DNA of 34,090 nucleotides from JAJFFW01 sp039197915 (GTDB taxonomy: Bacteria > Pseudomonadota > Alphaproteobacteria > Caulobacterales > Parvularculaceae). Of the stretch, positions 7,287-15,208 are shown in pieces. The DNA lies in the NCBI GenBank assembly GCA_039197915.1, contig JBCCTV010000005.1, forward strand, positions 1 through 34,090, read 5' to 3'. Below the pieces are notes generated by a model. That model did not search any database and was not told the origin of the DNA. It saw only the letters and a list, made by a program, of their open reading frames with translations. The stretch's first letter is position 1. Every line of letters begins with the position of its first letter. A program made the translations under genes and the position numbers.

Positions 7287-8907
7287 CGACGCCAGCCTCA
7301 AGAACATAAGCAACGGTGAAGACTACGATGTGGTGGTTGCAGGCGCTGGATTTGCCGGCATGTATGCTGTCTACGTGGCCTTACAACGCGGTCTTTCCGT
7401 GCTTTGCATCGAAAAAGCGTCGGACGTCGGCGGCACCTGGTATTGGAACCGGTACCCGGGCGCGCGTTGCGACGTTGAAAGTATCTATTACTCATACTCG
7501 TTTGATGAAGACCTGCAGCGCGAGTGGCGCTGGTCGGAACGCTACGCCACCCAACCAGAAATCCTTGCTTATGCGCAGCATGTCGCTGATCGGTTTGATT
7601 TAAGGCGCCACATCCGCTTTGAAGAGAATGTCGTGAACGCATCTTTTAGTGATGACACGGCGCGTTGGCGGATCGAAACCGACCGAGCTCGGGAGATATA
7701 CGCCCGGTTTATGATCCTTACCCTGGGTAATTTATCGACCCCTCTAAAACCAGGTTTCAAAGACCTGGATCAGTTTAAAGGCGAAGTCTATTACACCGCG
7801 GAGTGGCCAAAGTCCGACGTGGACGTTTCTGGGAAACGCGTCGCTTTAATTGGCGGCGGATCATCGGGCAATAAGGCAGCGCCACACCTCGCAGAAAAAG
7901 CGTCTCAACTGACAGTGTTTCAGCGGACACCTAATTTCAGTGTCCCAATTAAGAACATGGATCTCAGCGATTCAGATTGGGCGGATGTTCAGGCGAAATA
8001 CAGCGAAATTCGAAACGCAGCGCGGACTTCGTTCGGGGGAACCCGCCACGAGCCGCATTCAACCCCCTACCACGAAGCCACAGAAAAAGATCGGCAAGCT
8101 GCGTTTGAACGGGGCTGGACGAATGGCGGCGTCTTATACGCGACCGTGTTTGAAGACCAATTGCTTGATCAAGACGTGAATGACGCGGCGGCAGCGTTTG
8201 CAGCGAAAAAGGTCCGCGAGATCGTCAAAGACCCTCGGACTGCTGATGATCTTATTCCAACGGACCACCCAATAGGGGCAAAGCGCATTTGCACGGATAA
8301 CGGCTATTTCTCGATGTTCAATAGAGAAAACGTTGACCTGGTGAACCTCAGAAAGGATCCAATTGTTGGATTTTTCGAAAGCGGTGTGGAGACGAAATCG
8401 ACCCGGCACGAATTCGACGTTGTTGTTATCGCGACCGGTTTCGACGCCATGACTGGCTCGGTCTTGCGGCTCGACTTAAACGGACCGCGTGGCGAACGAA
8501 TGCAGGATACATGGAGCGATGGTCCGGTCACGTTGCTCGGCGTTGGCGTCCCCGGTTTTCCAAACCTCTTTAATATTATGGGACCAGGAAGCCCCTCCGT
8601 TCTCGCTAACGGCATTATGGGCGCCGAACAGCAAGTTGATTGGGTGTACGACCTCATTCAATATACTGATGATAAATCCTACACGATGGTAGAAGCCCGT
8701 AAGGATGCCGCAGCGGCCTGGACAGGATTTGTCACGGCGATCGCCAACCATACGCTTTTTGTCAAAGGCAAAACCTGGTACACAGGGGCAAATGTAGAGG
8801 GCAAGCCGCGCGTATTTATGGCCTATGTGGGCGGACTAGGACCGTATGCGCAATATTGCAGCGACATTAGAGACGCCGATTACAAGGGCTTTATTTTCAG
8901 CGCATGA
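7279..8907 (+). CDS. FAD/NADPH flavin monooxygenase, Baeyer-Villiger type
   Basis: A 542-residue two-dinucleotide-domain flavoprotein resembling cyclohexanone/phenylacetone monooxygenases. FAD site GAGFAG at 22-27; extended fingerprint GGTWYWNRYPGARCD from 51; NADPH site GGGSSG at 192-197; a region with KRICTDNGYFSMFNRENV, which aligns with the active-site Arg segment of the family; and ATGFDAMTGS with GFPNLFNIMGPGSP near the C-terminus. The short fingerprint FxGxxxHxxxWP is present at 166-177, but the His is a Tyr (Tyr172). It likely inserts oxygen into a ketone to give an ester or lactone, or performs another type-I flavin monooxygenation. The start is set by the 8-base overlap with the esterase gene. 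Confidence 0.88.
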   Translation: MSNDASLKNISNGEDYDVVVAGAGFAGMYAVYVALQRGLSVLCIEKASDVGGTWYWNRYPGARCDVESIYYSYSFDEDLQREWRWSERYATQPEILAYAQHVADRFDLRRHIRFEENVVNASFSDDTARWRIETDRAREIYARFMILTLGNLSTPLKPGFKDLDQFKGEVYYTAEWPKSDVDVSGKRVALIGGGSSGNKAAPHLAEKASQLTVFQRTPNFSVPIKNMDLSDSDWADVQAKYSEIRNAARTSFGGTRHEPHSTPYHEATEKDRQAAFERGWTNGGVLYATVFEDQLLDQDVNDAAAAFAAKKVREIVKDPRTADDLIPTDHPIGAKRICTDNGYFSMFNRENVDLVNLRKDPIVGFFESGVETKSTRHEFDVVVIATGFDAMTGSVLRLDLNGPRGERMQDTWSDGPVTLLGVGVPGFPNLFNIMGPGSPSVLANGIMGAEQQVDWVYDLIQYTDDKSYTMVEARKDAAAAWTGFVTAIANHTLFVKGKTWYTGANVEGKPRVFMAYVGGLGPYAQYCSDIRDADYKGFIFSA

Positions 8908-8964
8908 AATAAATTTGTGCACGCACTACTGCATCGCCTGTCCGCCTCCACCGGCGATCATTAC

Positions 8965-9717
8965 CTAGCGCGCCATAAACCCGCCATCCACCGGTAGCGC
9001 TTGCCCGGTGATAAAACTGGCGCCTGGCGAACACAGAAATAGGATACTCTGAGCGACTTCCTCTGCGGCGCCGGAGCGGCCCATCGGATGCATTTGGTCA
9101 AGCAACGCCGCTGTTGCTGGGTCCTTTCGCGCTTCAGCAACCATCGGCGTTTCGATCGCGCCCGGACAAACAGCGTTGATGCGAACGCCCTTTGTTGCAT
9201 AGGCGAGCGCCGCTGATCGCGTTAGGCCGACAACGGCGTGTTTTGCAGCACAATAACCAGCGCCGCCGATACCAGTGAGCCCAGCAATCGACGCGGTGTT
9301 GACAATTGCGCCCTCGCCTTGCTTTTCCATAAGCTCCAGTTCGGTCCGCATACAAATGAGCACTGCACGTCCATTCACAGAAAACGTTTTGTCAAACAGA
9401 TCTATTTCGCCCCAGGGCGTGTCCAAATCCTCAAGCGAGACCCCCGCATTATTCACCGCGTAGTCTAGGCGCCCCTGTTTTTCGGCAAGTTGCCGGATAC
9501 ACGCTTGAACGGCGGCGTCATCCGTTACGTCTAGGTCCGCCGCGGCCGCCTCGCCGCCAGCGCCGGAGATCTCGGTCGCGACTTTCATTGCTGCGTCGCC
9601 GTCCCGATCGGTCACCAAAACAAAGGCGCCGTCTGCGGCAAAGGCCAATGCCGTCGCCTTCCCGATGCCGCTGCCGCCTCCCGTTACAAACGCCACTCGT
9701 TTATTTTTTTCGGCCAT
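8965..9717 (-). CDS. Short-chain dehydrogenase/reductase (SDR), NAD-type
   Basis: A 250-residue classical SDR: cofactor loop TGGGSGIG at 12-19, Asp37 after the second strand (suggesting NAD), NNAG at 89-92, Ser143, Tyr155 and Lys159, and PGxxxTPM after the active site. The ATG at 9717 is preceded by GGAGG at about 8 bases. It is convergent with the monooxygenase gene (57-base gap) and so transcribed separately. It could oxidise the alcohol released by the esterase or be unrelated; the sequence does not decide. Weak resemblance to FabG/2,5-dichloro-cyclohexadienediol dehydrogenase types, as is common in the family. Confidence 0.88.
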   Translation of the reverse strand: MAEKNKRVAFVTGGGSGIGKATALAFAADGAFVLVTDRDGDAAMKVATEISGAGGEAAAADLDVTDDAAVQACIRQLAEKQGRLDYAVNNAGVSLEDLDTPWGEIDLFDKTFSVNGRAVLICMRTELELMEKQGEGAIVNTASIAGLTGIGGAGYCAAKHAVVGLTRSAALAYATKGVRINAVCPGAIETPMVAEARKDPATAALLDQMHPMGRSGAAEEVAQSILFLCSPGASFITGQALPVDGGFMAR

Positions 9718-9767
9718 TATTCCGTCCTCCCAGTTTTTAGAATGTAAGCAACGTTTTTACGACGGGC

Positions 9768-9804
9768 GCAACCTTCGCCGGTGGTTGCTCACTCGGTGGG
9801 TTGC
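9768..9804. promoter_or_regulatory. Inverted and direct GGTTGC repeats upstream of the SDR gene
   Basis: GCAACC (9768-9773) and GGTTGC (9783-9788) form a 6-bp inverted repeat with a 9-base loop. A further GGTTGC lies at 9799-9804, 16 bases after the second arm's start. The group sits about 50-90 bases upstream of the leftward SDR start at 9717, where an operator could act. No promoter hexamers were convincing. Confidence 0.3.
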
Positions 9805-9908
9805 ATGTGCGGGAAGTTACTGATGCTCACGGATGAAGAAGCTTAGCCAATCACTTCACGAAACAAGGCATAACTCAACCGCTGCTTCGCAAGTCCGTTG
9901 GAAAACGG

Positions 9909-9982
9909 CGACCCCGGCAGGATTCGAACCTGCGACCCTCAGATTAGGAATCTGATGCTCTATCCTGCTGAGCTACGGGGCC
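9909..9982 (-). tRNA. tRNA-Arg (anticodon CCT)
   Basis: On the minus strand the sequence folds as a full cloverleaf. The acceptor stem pairs GGCCCCG with CGGGGTC (one G-U), followed by discriminator G. The D-arm contains AGCTCAGC. The anticodon stem TCAGA/TCTGA holds the 7-base loop TTCCTAA, giving anticodon CCT (reads AGG). The T-arm has GGTTCGAATCC. The CCA end is not encoded (CCG follows). It stands alone between a dehydrogenase gene and glpD. No integrase or duplicated tRNA end is seen nearby, so there is no sign that it serves as an integration site. Confidence 0.97.
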
Positions 9983-10037
9983 TCGTCTCTGACATTAGCA
10001 GATATCGCCCGAATTCCCAGTGATCGCGCTCTGGGCG

Positions 10038-11549
10038 TCACGCAACAGTTTCGGTCGCTTTCGCCGCGTTCTCTGCAAACCAAGCATCGACCGCTTTTCT
10101 TTCGTCTGGCGTCAGGTGCAGCCCAAGCTTTGATCGCCGCCACAGGACGTCATCGGCGGTTTGTGCAAACTCATGCTCGATTAAATAGTCTAGCTCCGCT
10201 GCGGTGATATCGCCTGCAACGAAAGACTGCCCGCGAACGCCGCCACCGCCCTTTGGGAAGGCAGACGACAAAATGTCCGGCGCTCTCGCCCCATAGGCGC
10301 GCGCCAAGCGGTCAACCAATCTTGCCGGCGCCGTGGGATATGCTTCGAGCAACGCCGTCAAAAACGCGTCGTAGTCCCCGTTTTTTATTTCTCCGCCAGG
10401 CAACGGGGCCGTCTTTGTCCAGGCGTCTGATAAACGGGGGAAATTGGGTTTCAATTTCTCCAAAGCGTGTTCTGCAAGCTTACGGAAAGTTGTAATTTTT
10501 CCACCGTATACCGATAGAATTGGCGCTTCATCATCATCGAGAACCAGCGTGTAATCCCTGGTCACTTTCGCCGCTTCTCCGGCGGCGTCATCGAACAACG
10601 GCCTCACGCCCGCGTACCGCCAAACGATATCTTTTGGCGTCACCGGCTTTGCGAAATAAGACGAAACTAAATCGCATAGGTACTTCTCTTCGTCCGCCGA
10701 CACTTCGGCTCCGTCAGACGCGCTGTCTACTGCCACGTCCGTGGTTCCAATTAACGTAAAGTCTTGCTCATAGGGTATCGCAAAAACGATCCGACCGTCC
10801 TCATGCTGAAAGATGAATGCGTGGTCACCCTCATAAATCCGCCGAAGAACGATATGGCTTCCTTTAACCAAGCGCAGCGCCGCGGTATTTGTTTTCGGTT
10901 TCGCCTGCGCGTCTATCTGGTCCACCCAGGGACCTGACGCGTTCACGACAACGCGGGCGAAAACCTCACGTAATCCGTCTGCGTCTTTCAGGGTGATGCG
11001 CCATTTTTCCGGCGATCGTTCAAGCGCCACGCACTCGGTTCGTGTAAAGATATCCGCGCCACGCTCGTGGGCGTCCACCGCGTTCAGAACGACTAAGCGC
11101 GAGTCTTCTACCCAGCAATCCGAGTAGGAAAAGCCTCGCACAAAGGTTTCCTGCAAAACACCGCGATAAGGTCCGGCGTCTAGCCTTAAGCGCTTAGCTG
11201 GCGGTAGTTTCTGCCGTCCGCCAAGATGATCATAAATGAACAGTCCGAGCTGGAGCAGCCATGCTGGGCGTAGTCCCCGGTGGTGAGGCAGTACGAAGCG
11301 GAGCGGCCAGATGATATGTGGGGCGGCGGCGAGTAAAACTTCTCGCTCGATTAGCGCTTCGCGCACTAGGCGGAATTCATATTGCTCGAGGTAGCGCAAA
11401 CCGCCATGAATGAGTTTCGTGCTTGAAGATGACGTATGCGAGCCGAGATCATCGCGCTCGGCGAGACCAACCTTCAAGCCGCGGCCAGCTGCGTCCCGCG
11501 CGATGCCCGCGCCATTCACGCCGCCGCCGATGATAAAAATGTCGTACAT
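10038..11549 (-). CDS. glpD: Aerobic glycerol-3-phosphate dehydrogenase (FAD)
   Basis: A 503-residue flavoprotein that oxidises sn-glycerol 3-phosphate to dihydroxyacetone phosphate at the inner membrane and passes electrons to quinone. It begins MYDIFIIGGGVNGAG (FAD Rossmann site), followed by SSSTKLIHGGLRYLE, the conserved GlpD substrate/FAD segment, and ends with the GlpD-type C-terminal domain including DDVLWRRSKLGL. Length is normal for the family. ATG 11549 is preferred because MYD is the usual start; an in-frame TTG 12 bases upstream is possible. It lies 108 bases downstream of a monoacylglycerol-lipase-like gene on the same strand, consistent with glycerol recycling from lipids. No glpK or glpF is seen in the window. 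Confidence 0.95.
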   Translation of the reverse strand: MYDIFIIGGGVNGAGIARDAAGRGLKVGLAERDDLGSHTSSSSTKLIHGGLRYLEQYEFRLVREALIEREVLLAAAPHIIWPLRFVLPHHRGLRPAWLLQLGLFIYDHLGGRQKLPPAKRLRLDAGPYRGVLQETFVRGFSYSDCWVEDSRLVVLNAVDAHERGADIFTRTECVALERSPEKWRITLKDADGLREVFARVVVNASGPWVDQIDAQAKPKTNTAALRLVKGSHIVLRRIYEGDHAFIFQHEDGRIVFAIPYEQDFTLIGTTDVAVDSASDGAEVSADEEKYLCDLVSSYFAKPVTPKDIVWRYAGVRPLFDDAAGEAAKVTRDYTLVLDDDEAPILSVYGGKITTFRKLAEHALEKLKPNFPRLSDAWTKTAPLPGGEIKNGDYDAFLTALLEAYPTAPARLVDRLARAYGARAPDILSSAFPKGGGGVRGQSFVAGDITAAELDYLIEHEFAQTADDVLWRRSKLGLHLTPDERKAVDAWFAENAAKATETVA

Positions 11550-11657
11550 GAAAAGAGGCAACTAACGCGCGAGACTTCAGACGCCGTTAATTACGCCCTC
11601 GAATTCGATCAAGCCAGGGTGCGAAAGGCGGACCTTTCGACGCTGAACCGCTTGGGC

Positions 11658-12518
11658 TCAACTTCGTTTCTGCAACCAAGCGACCACGTCTCCCATCACC
11701 TCGTCGCGGTTCGTCTCGTTCAGCATTTCGTGTCGACCACCGGGGTAAAGGCGATCGGTTAAATCGCTGATGCCCGCGCTTCGAAATTTCTCGACCAGGC
11801 TCGTGAAAAGGCCGCCGCCGAAATGGACAGGGTCTTTTTCGCCGGAAAAAATGTAGACCGGCAAATTTTTCGGGATTTTCAGCCATTCATCGGGATTAGC
11901 CAGGGCCGCCCCGCCCCCGAGCATTGAGGCGGCGGTTTCCTCTGTCGGATCAAAGCCGCAGGCGGGATCGTTCACATATTTATCGACTTCCGCGTCGTCC
12001 CGGCTCAACCAATCAAAGGCCGTTCGCGCGGGCTCAAAGCCAGCGTTGAGGGCGGCGAACCCTGCGGCTTCCGGTTGCGCGGCGGCAACTTGTGCAATCA
12101 ACGCGTAATCCGCCGATCCAGAAAGGATTACGCCGTCAATCTCACTCGCTCCGTCAGGCAAAAAAGCTTGCGCCGCGAAGGAACCCATTGAATGGGCGAA
12201 CAAAAAGAGCTTAGGAGCGCTAGATTGTTCACGAATTGCTTTAATTGCGCCGGTAATGTCCGAAATCAACGCCTCGAACGAGAATTTACCGAATTCCCGC
12301 TCTGAGTGTGCGGTCGCGCCATGGCCCCGATGGTCATAGGCGAAGACTTCGACATTCGCGGCGTTTAAGACGCCCGCGAAACGATCATACCGTCGGCAGT
12401 GCTCGGCAAGCCCATGCAAGATCAGGACAGCAGCCTGCGCACCTTCTCTTGGCCAATGGAGCCCTTTCAAAGAAAGACCGTCAACTTGAGAGGAAAAACT
12501 GAAATCAACACTGGACAT
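11658..12518 (-). CDS. Monoacylglycerol-lipase-like alpha/beta hydrolase
   Basis: A 286-residue serine hydrolase of the monoglyceride lipase/lysophospholipase (Hydrolase_4) type. HGLAEHCRRY matches the family's HGxxEHxxRY segment and DHRGHG follows. The nucleophile elbow reads AHSMGS, with Ala where the usual GxSxG has its first Gly. Asp in GEKDPVH and His in GGRHEM complete the triad. The start at ATG 12518 is chosen because GGAGC lies upstream and because the translation from an in-frame codon at 12572 adds 18 unsupported residues. It is divergent from the acyltransferase-GpsA-PlsB operon and upstream of glpD on the same strand. Its likely job is the last step of acylglycerol breakdown, inferred from family and context. 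Confidence 0.85.
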   Translation of the reverse strand: MSSVDFSFSSQVDGLSLKGLHWPREGAQAAVLILHGLAEHCRRYDRFAGVLNAANVEVFAYDHRGHGATAHSEREFGKFSFEALISDITGAIKAIREQSSAPKLFLFAHSMGSFAAQAFLPDGASEIDGVILSGSADYALIAQVAAAQPEAAGFAALNAGFEPARTAFDWLSRDDAEVDKYVNDPACGFDPTEETAASMLGGGAALANPDEWLKIPKNLPVYIFSGEKDPVHFGGGLFTSLVEKFRSAGISDLTDRLYPGGRHEMLNETNRDEVMGDVVAWLQKRS

Positions 12519-12543
12519 GGAGACGCTCCGGGTTCCGCCCATT

Positions 12544-12565
12544 GTGCAGCGTGATGACGCCGCAC
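12544..12565. promoter_or_regulatory. 22-bp imperfect palindrome in the divergent promoter region
   Basis: Half-site GTGCaGCGT (12544-12552) faces ACGCcGCAC (12557-12565) across GATG; 9 of 11 possible base pairs match. It lies in the 128-base gap between the leftward hydrolase start (12518) and the rightward HAD/acyltransferase start (12647). A single bound dimer could therefore control both arms of the lipid genes. A TATAGT (12584-12589) just to the right could be a -10 element for the rightward operon, but no good -35 was found. Confidence 0.5.
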
Positions 12566-12646
12566 TTTTCACTATTGATTTTTTATAGTCTTATCGGTGT
12601 AAGCGCACCAATAAGCGTTGGCATAAGAAAAACAGGAGAAGCCGCA

Positions 12647-14113
12647 ATGTTCGGCAGTCTCGACGAAATTCTCGAAGATATCGAAGGCGCGCCTGACGGC
12701 CCTGAGGTCGCAGCTTTCTTTGATTTCGATAACACGCTCATTGCTGGCTACTCGGTCTCGGCGTTTTTGAGAGAGCAGCTCTTGAGCGGGGCGATGTCGC
12801 CGCAAGAAATTGGCGTTCAGGCGGCCGCGACAGCGCGGTACTCGCTCGGGCAACTCGGGTTTTCCGGTCTTGTTTCCGAGACCGCGAAGTCGCTTCGCGG
12901 TCAAGCCGAGTACACATTTGAAGAGTTTTCAGAGCGCGTGTTTAAGAAACATGTTGCGGGCGCAATCTATCCGGAGGCGCGCGACATTCTCGAGGCGCAC
13001 CGCGAAAAAGGTCACACGATCGCGATCGTTTCTTCCGCGACGCGATACCAGATTGAGCCGGCGGCGCGCGAACTAGAGATTGATTATATTCTGTGCACAG
13101 AACTTGAAGTTGAAGACGGCGTCTTCACAGGCCGCGTGGTTCGCCCGACCTGTTGGGGCGACGGCAAAAGAACTTACGCCGAATCATTCGCAAAAGACTT
13201 CGACATCAAGATGCGTGAAAGTTTCTTCTACACCGACAGCCACGAAGACCTTCCCCTTTTAGAAGCCGTCGGGCGGCCGCGTGTGTTAAACCCGAACTCG
13301 AAGCTCACACGGATTGGCAGACAGCGGAGCTATCCGATGTTCCGTTTCCGCAGCCGTGGCCGGCCAACAATCGGGCAAATCGCGCGCACTGGCGCTGTCT
13401 ACTCGTCAATGCCGAGCTTCTTAGCAGCAACTTTGCCGATCTGGGCGCTGACGGGCCGTAAACGAGACATGCTGAACACCACGCTCGGCTTCTGGGCGGA
13501 GTACAGCGCGGCCATAGCCGGCATCCGAATCAATATCGAGGGCGAGGCGAACCTGTGGGAGCAGCGACCGGCGGTCTTTATTTTTAATCACCAAAGCGCG
13601 CTTGACGCGTTGATCATTGCAAAGCTTGTCAAACGGGACTTCACGGGGATCGGCAAAAAAGAGATCGCGAGCTACCCTGTCCTCGGACAACTCTTCAAAT
13701 TCGCGGACGTCGTTTTTATCGACCGCAAAAATACTGACAGCGCGATCGAAGCCATGAAACCGGTTGTCGACGCCTTGCAAAACGATGGGCTCTCGGTGGC
13801 GCTCGCGCCAGAGGGCACACGCAGCCCTGCTCGGTCTCTCGGGCGCTTTAAAAAAGGCGCGTTCCACATCGCCATGCAGGCGAAAGCGCCAATCGTTCCA
13901 ATCATTATTCACAACGCAGCCGATTCACTTCCGAAAGGTCGCCGCATCGCCCGTCCAGCGGACATCGACGTTACGGTTCTAGACCCGATCGACACGTCGA
14001 AATGGAAAGCGAAGGACCTCGATAAACATATCGACGCTGTGCGGGATCTCTTCCTGGAGACCCTTGGTCAAGAGGACCATGTGGAAACGGAATTTGCGAC
14101 GGCGCAGGCGTAG
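12647..14113 (+). CDS. HAD-IB phosphatase / 1-acylglycerol-3-phosphate acyltransferase fusion
   Basis: A 488-residue two-domain protein. Residues ~20-235 are a HAD-IB (SerB-like) hydrolase: DFDNT with Asp26/Asp28, the Ser of IVSSATR, and the acidic motif YTDSHEDLPL. Residues ~280-470 are a PlsC-type acyltransferase: NHQSALD gives HX4D (His315, Asp320), then FIDRKN, EGTRS (Glu389) and the PIVPIII strand. The acyltransferase would convert lysophosphatidate to phosphatidate. The phosphatase substrate is not known; dephosphorylation of phosphatidate or a related intermediate is attractive in this setting. ATG 12647 follows AGGAGA; an in-frame ATG at 12542 is less likely. The gpsA ATG directly follows the TAG stop. 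Similar fusions are known in mycobacteria and proteobacteria. Confidence 0.9.
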   Translation: MFGSLDEILEDIEGAPDGPEVAAFFDFDNTLIAGYSVSAFLREQLLSGAMSPQEIGVQAAATARYSLGQLGFSGLVSETAKSLRGQAEYTFEEFSERVFKKHVAGAIYPEARDILEAHREKGHTIAIVSSATRYQIEPAARELEIDYILCTELEVEDGVFTGRVVRPTCWGDGKRTYAESFAKDFDIKMRESFFYTDSHEDLPLLEAVGRPRVLNPNSKLTRIGRQRSYPMFRFRSRGRPTIGQIARTGAVYSSMPSFLAATLPIWALTGRKRDMLNTTLGFWAEYSAAIAGIRINIEGEANLWEQRPAVFIFNHQSALDALIIAKLVKRDFTGIGKKEIASYPVLGQLFKFADVVFIDRKNTDSAIEAMKPVVDALQNDGLSVALAPEGTRSPARSLGRFKKGAFHIAMQAKAPIVPIIIHNAADSLPKGRRIARPADIDVTVLDPIDTSKWKAKDLDKHIDAVRDLFLETLGQEDHVETEFATAQA

Positions 14114-15145
14114 ATGGCGAGCGGCGGTTCAAAATCCTCTAAGCAAACCCTTCGGGCGGCGGTCTTAGGGGCAGGCTCTTGGGGTACCACAGTCGCATCG
14201 ATTGTTTCCCGCAACGTGCCCACCATAATCTGGGCGCGTGACCAAGATACTGCCGATGAAATAAATACAAAGCATACGAACAGTCGTTACCTCGCGGACT
14301 TGAAGCTGTCGCGCTCGCTTGAAGCGACAAGCGACATGGAACAGGCCCTGAAAGACGCAGATCTCGTTATCATGGGCGTCCCGTCAAAAGCGATGCGCCA
14401 GACCCTGACGGATGCGAAACCATTTATTCGGCCCTGGGTGCCGATCATTTCACTCGCTAAAGGCTTTGAGCCCGCCACACGGCTGCGCATGACCGAGGTG
14501 ATCAAAGAGATCATGCCCGGGCACCCGCCGGGTGTATTGTCAGGCCCGAACCTCGCCCGAGAGATTATTCAAGGATATGCGGCCGCGAGCGTTCTCGCGA
14601 TGGAAGACGAGGTCATCGTCAAACGCCTTCAGCCGATATTCGAATCTAACATGTTTCGTGTTTATTCGAATACTGACGTTACAGGGTGCGAATTAGGCGG
14701 CGCGTTGAAAAACGTGATCGCGATCGCCGCAGGTATGGGCGACGGCGCGGGCGCTGGAGAAAATACGCGTTCTGCTGTGGTAACGCGCGGGCTCGCAGAA
14801 ATAACCAGGCTCGGATGCGCGATGGGCGGACGGCCGGAAACCTTCGCCGGGCTCGCTGGCATGGGCGACTTGATGGCGACCTGCACGTCAACGCTCAGTC
14901 GGAACCACAGCGTTGGTGAAGCGCTCGGCCGTGGAAAAACAATTCAGCAAATCATCGATGACATGAACCAAGTCGCCGAGGGCGTGAATTCATCGAAAAT
15001 TGTTATGGACCTCGCGGAAGATTACGAGGTCGAAATGCCAATTGCGCGTGAGGTCTATCGGGTTTGCCACGAGGGATCGACCGCGCGCCAAGCTTTCAGG
15101 GGCTTACTCCGGGCCGGGCACAGCTCAGAACTAGATCCGGGCTAA
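14114..15145 (+). CDS. gpsA: NAD(P)H-dependent glycerol-3-phosphate dehydrogenase
   Basis: A 343-residue cytosolic enzyme that reduces dihydroxyacetone phosphate to sn-glycerol 3-phosphate, the backbone of glycerolipids. Visible: GAGSWGT at 19-25 (dinucleotide site), SLAKGFE, LSGPNLAREI, the catalytic-lysine segment GALKNVIAIAAG, and the substrate-binding GENTRSAVVTRGLAE. Length is typical (about 330-340 residues). Its ATG starts immediately after the upstream stop with no gap, so it is translationally coupled to the HAD/acyltransferase gene; plsB follows 63 bases on. It runs the reaction opposite to GlpD, encoded in the divergent arm. Confidence 0.96.
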   Translation: MASGGSKSSKQTLRAAVLGAGSWGTTVASIVSRNVPTIIWARDQDTADEINTKHTNSRYLADLKLSRSLEATSDMEQALKDADLVIMGVPSKAMRQTLTDAKPFIRPWVPIISLAKGFEPATRLRMTEVIKEIMPGHPPGVLSGPNLAREIIQGYAAASVLAMEDEVIVKRLQPIFESNMFRVYSNTDVTGCELGGALKNVIAIAAGMGDGAGAGENTRSAVVTRGLAEITRLGCAMGGRPETFAGLAGMGDLMATCTSTLSRNHSVGEALGRGKTIQQIIDDMNQVAEGVNSSKIVMDLAEDYEVEMPIAREVYRVCHEGSTARQAFRGLLRAGHSSELDPG

Positions 15146-15208
15146 AACGAAGAAGCCTTTTTTGTATATTCGAGTTGCGCCGTGCACGGCGTATTTGAGG
15201 GACGTCTT

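Noticed and set aside
8933..8958. Hairpin ATCGCC/GGCGAT between the convergent monooxygenase and SDR genes as a terminator
   Set aside because: Only 6-bp arms with a 14-base loop and no T-run in either direction; too weak to call.
9909..9982. tRNA gene as a genomic-island attachment site
   Set aside because: No integrase gene and no repeated tRNA 3' end was seen on either side.
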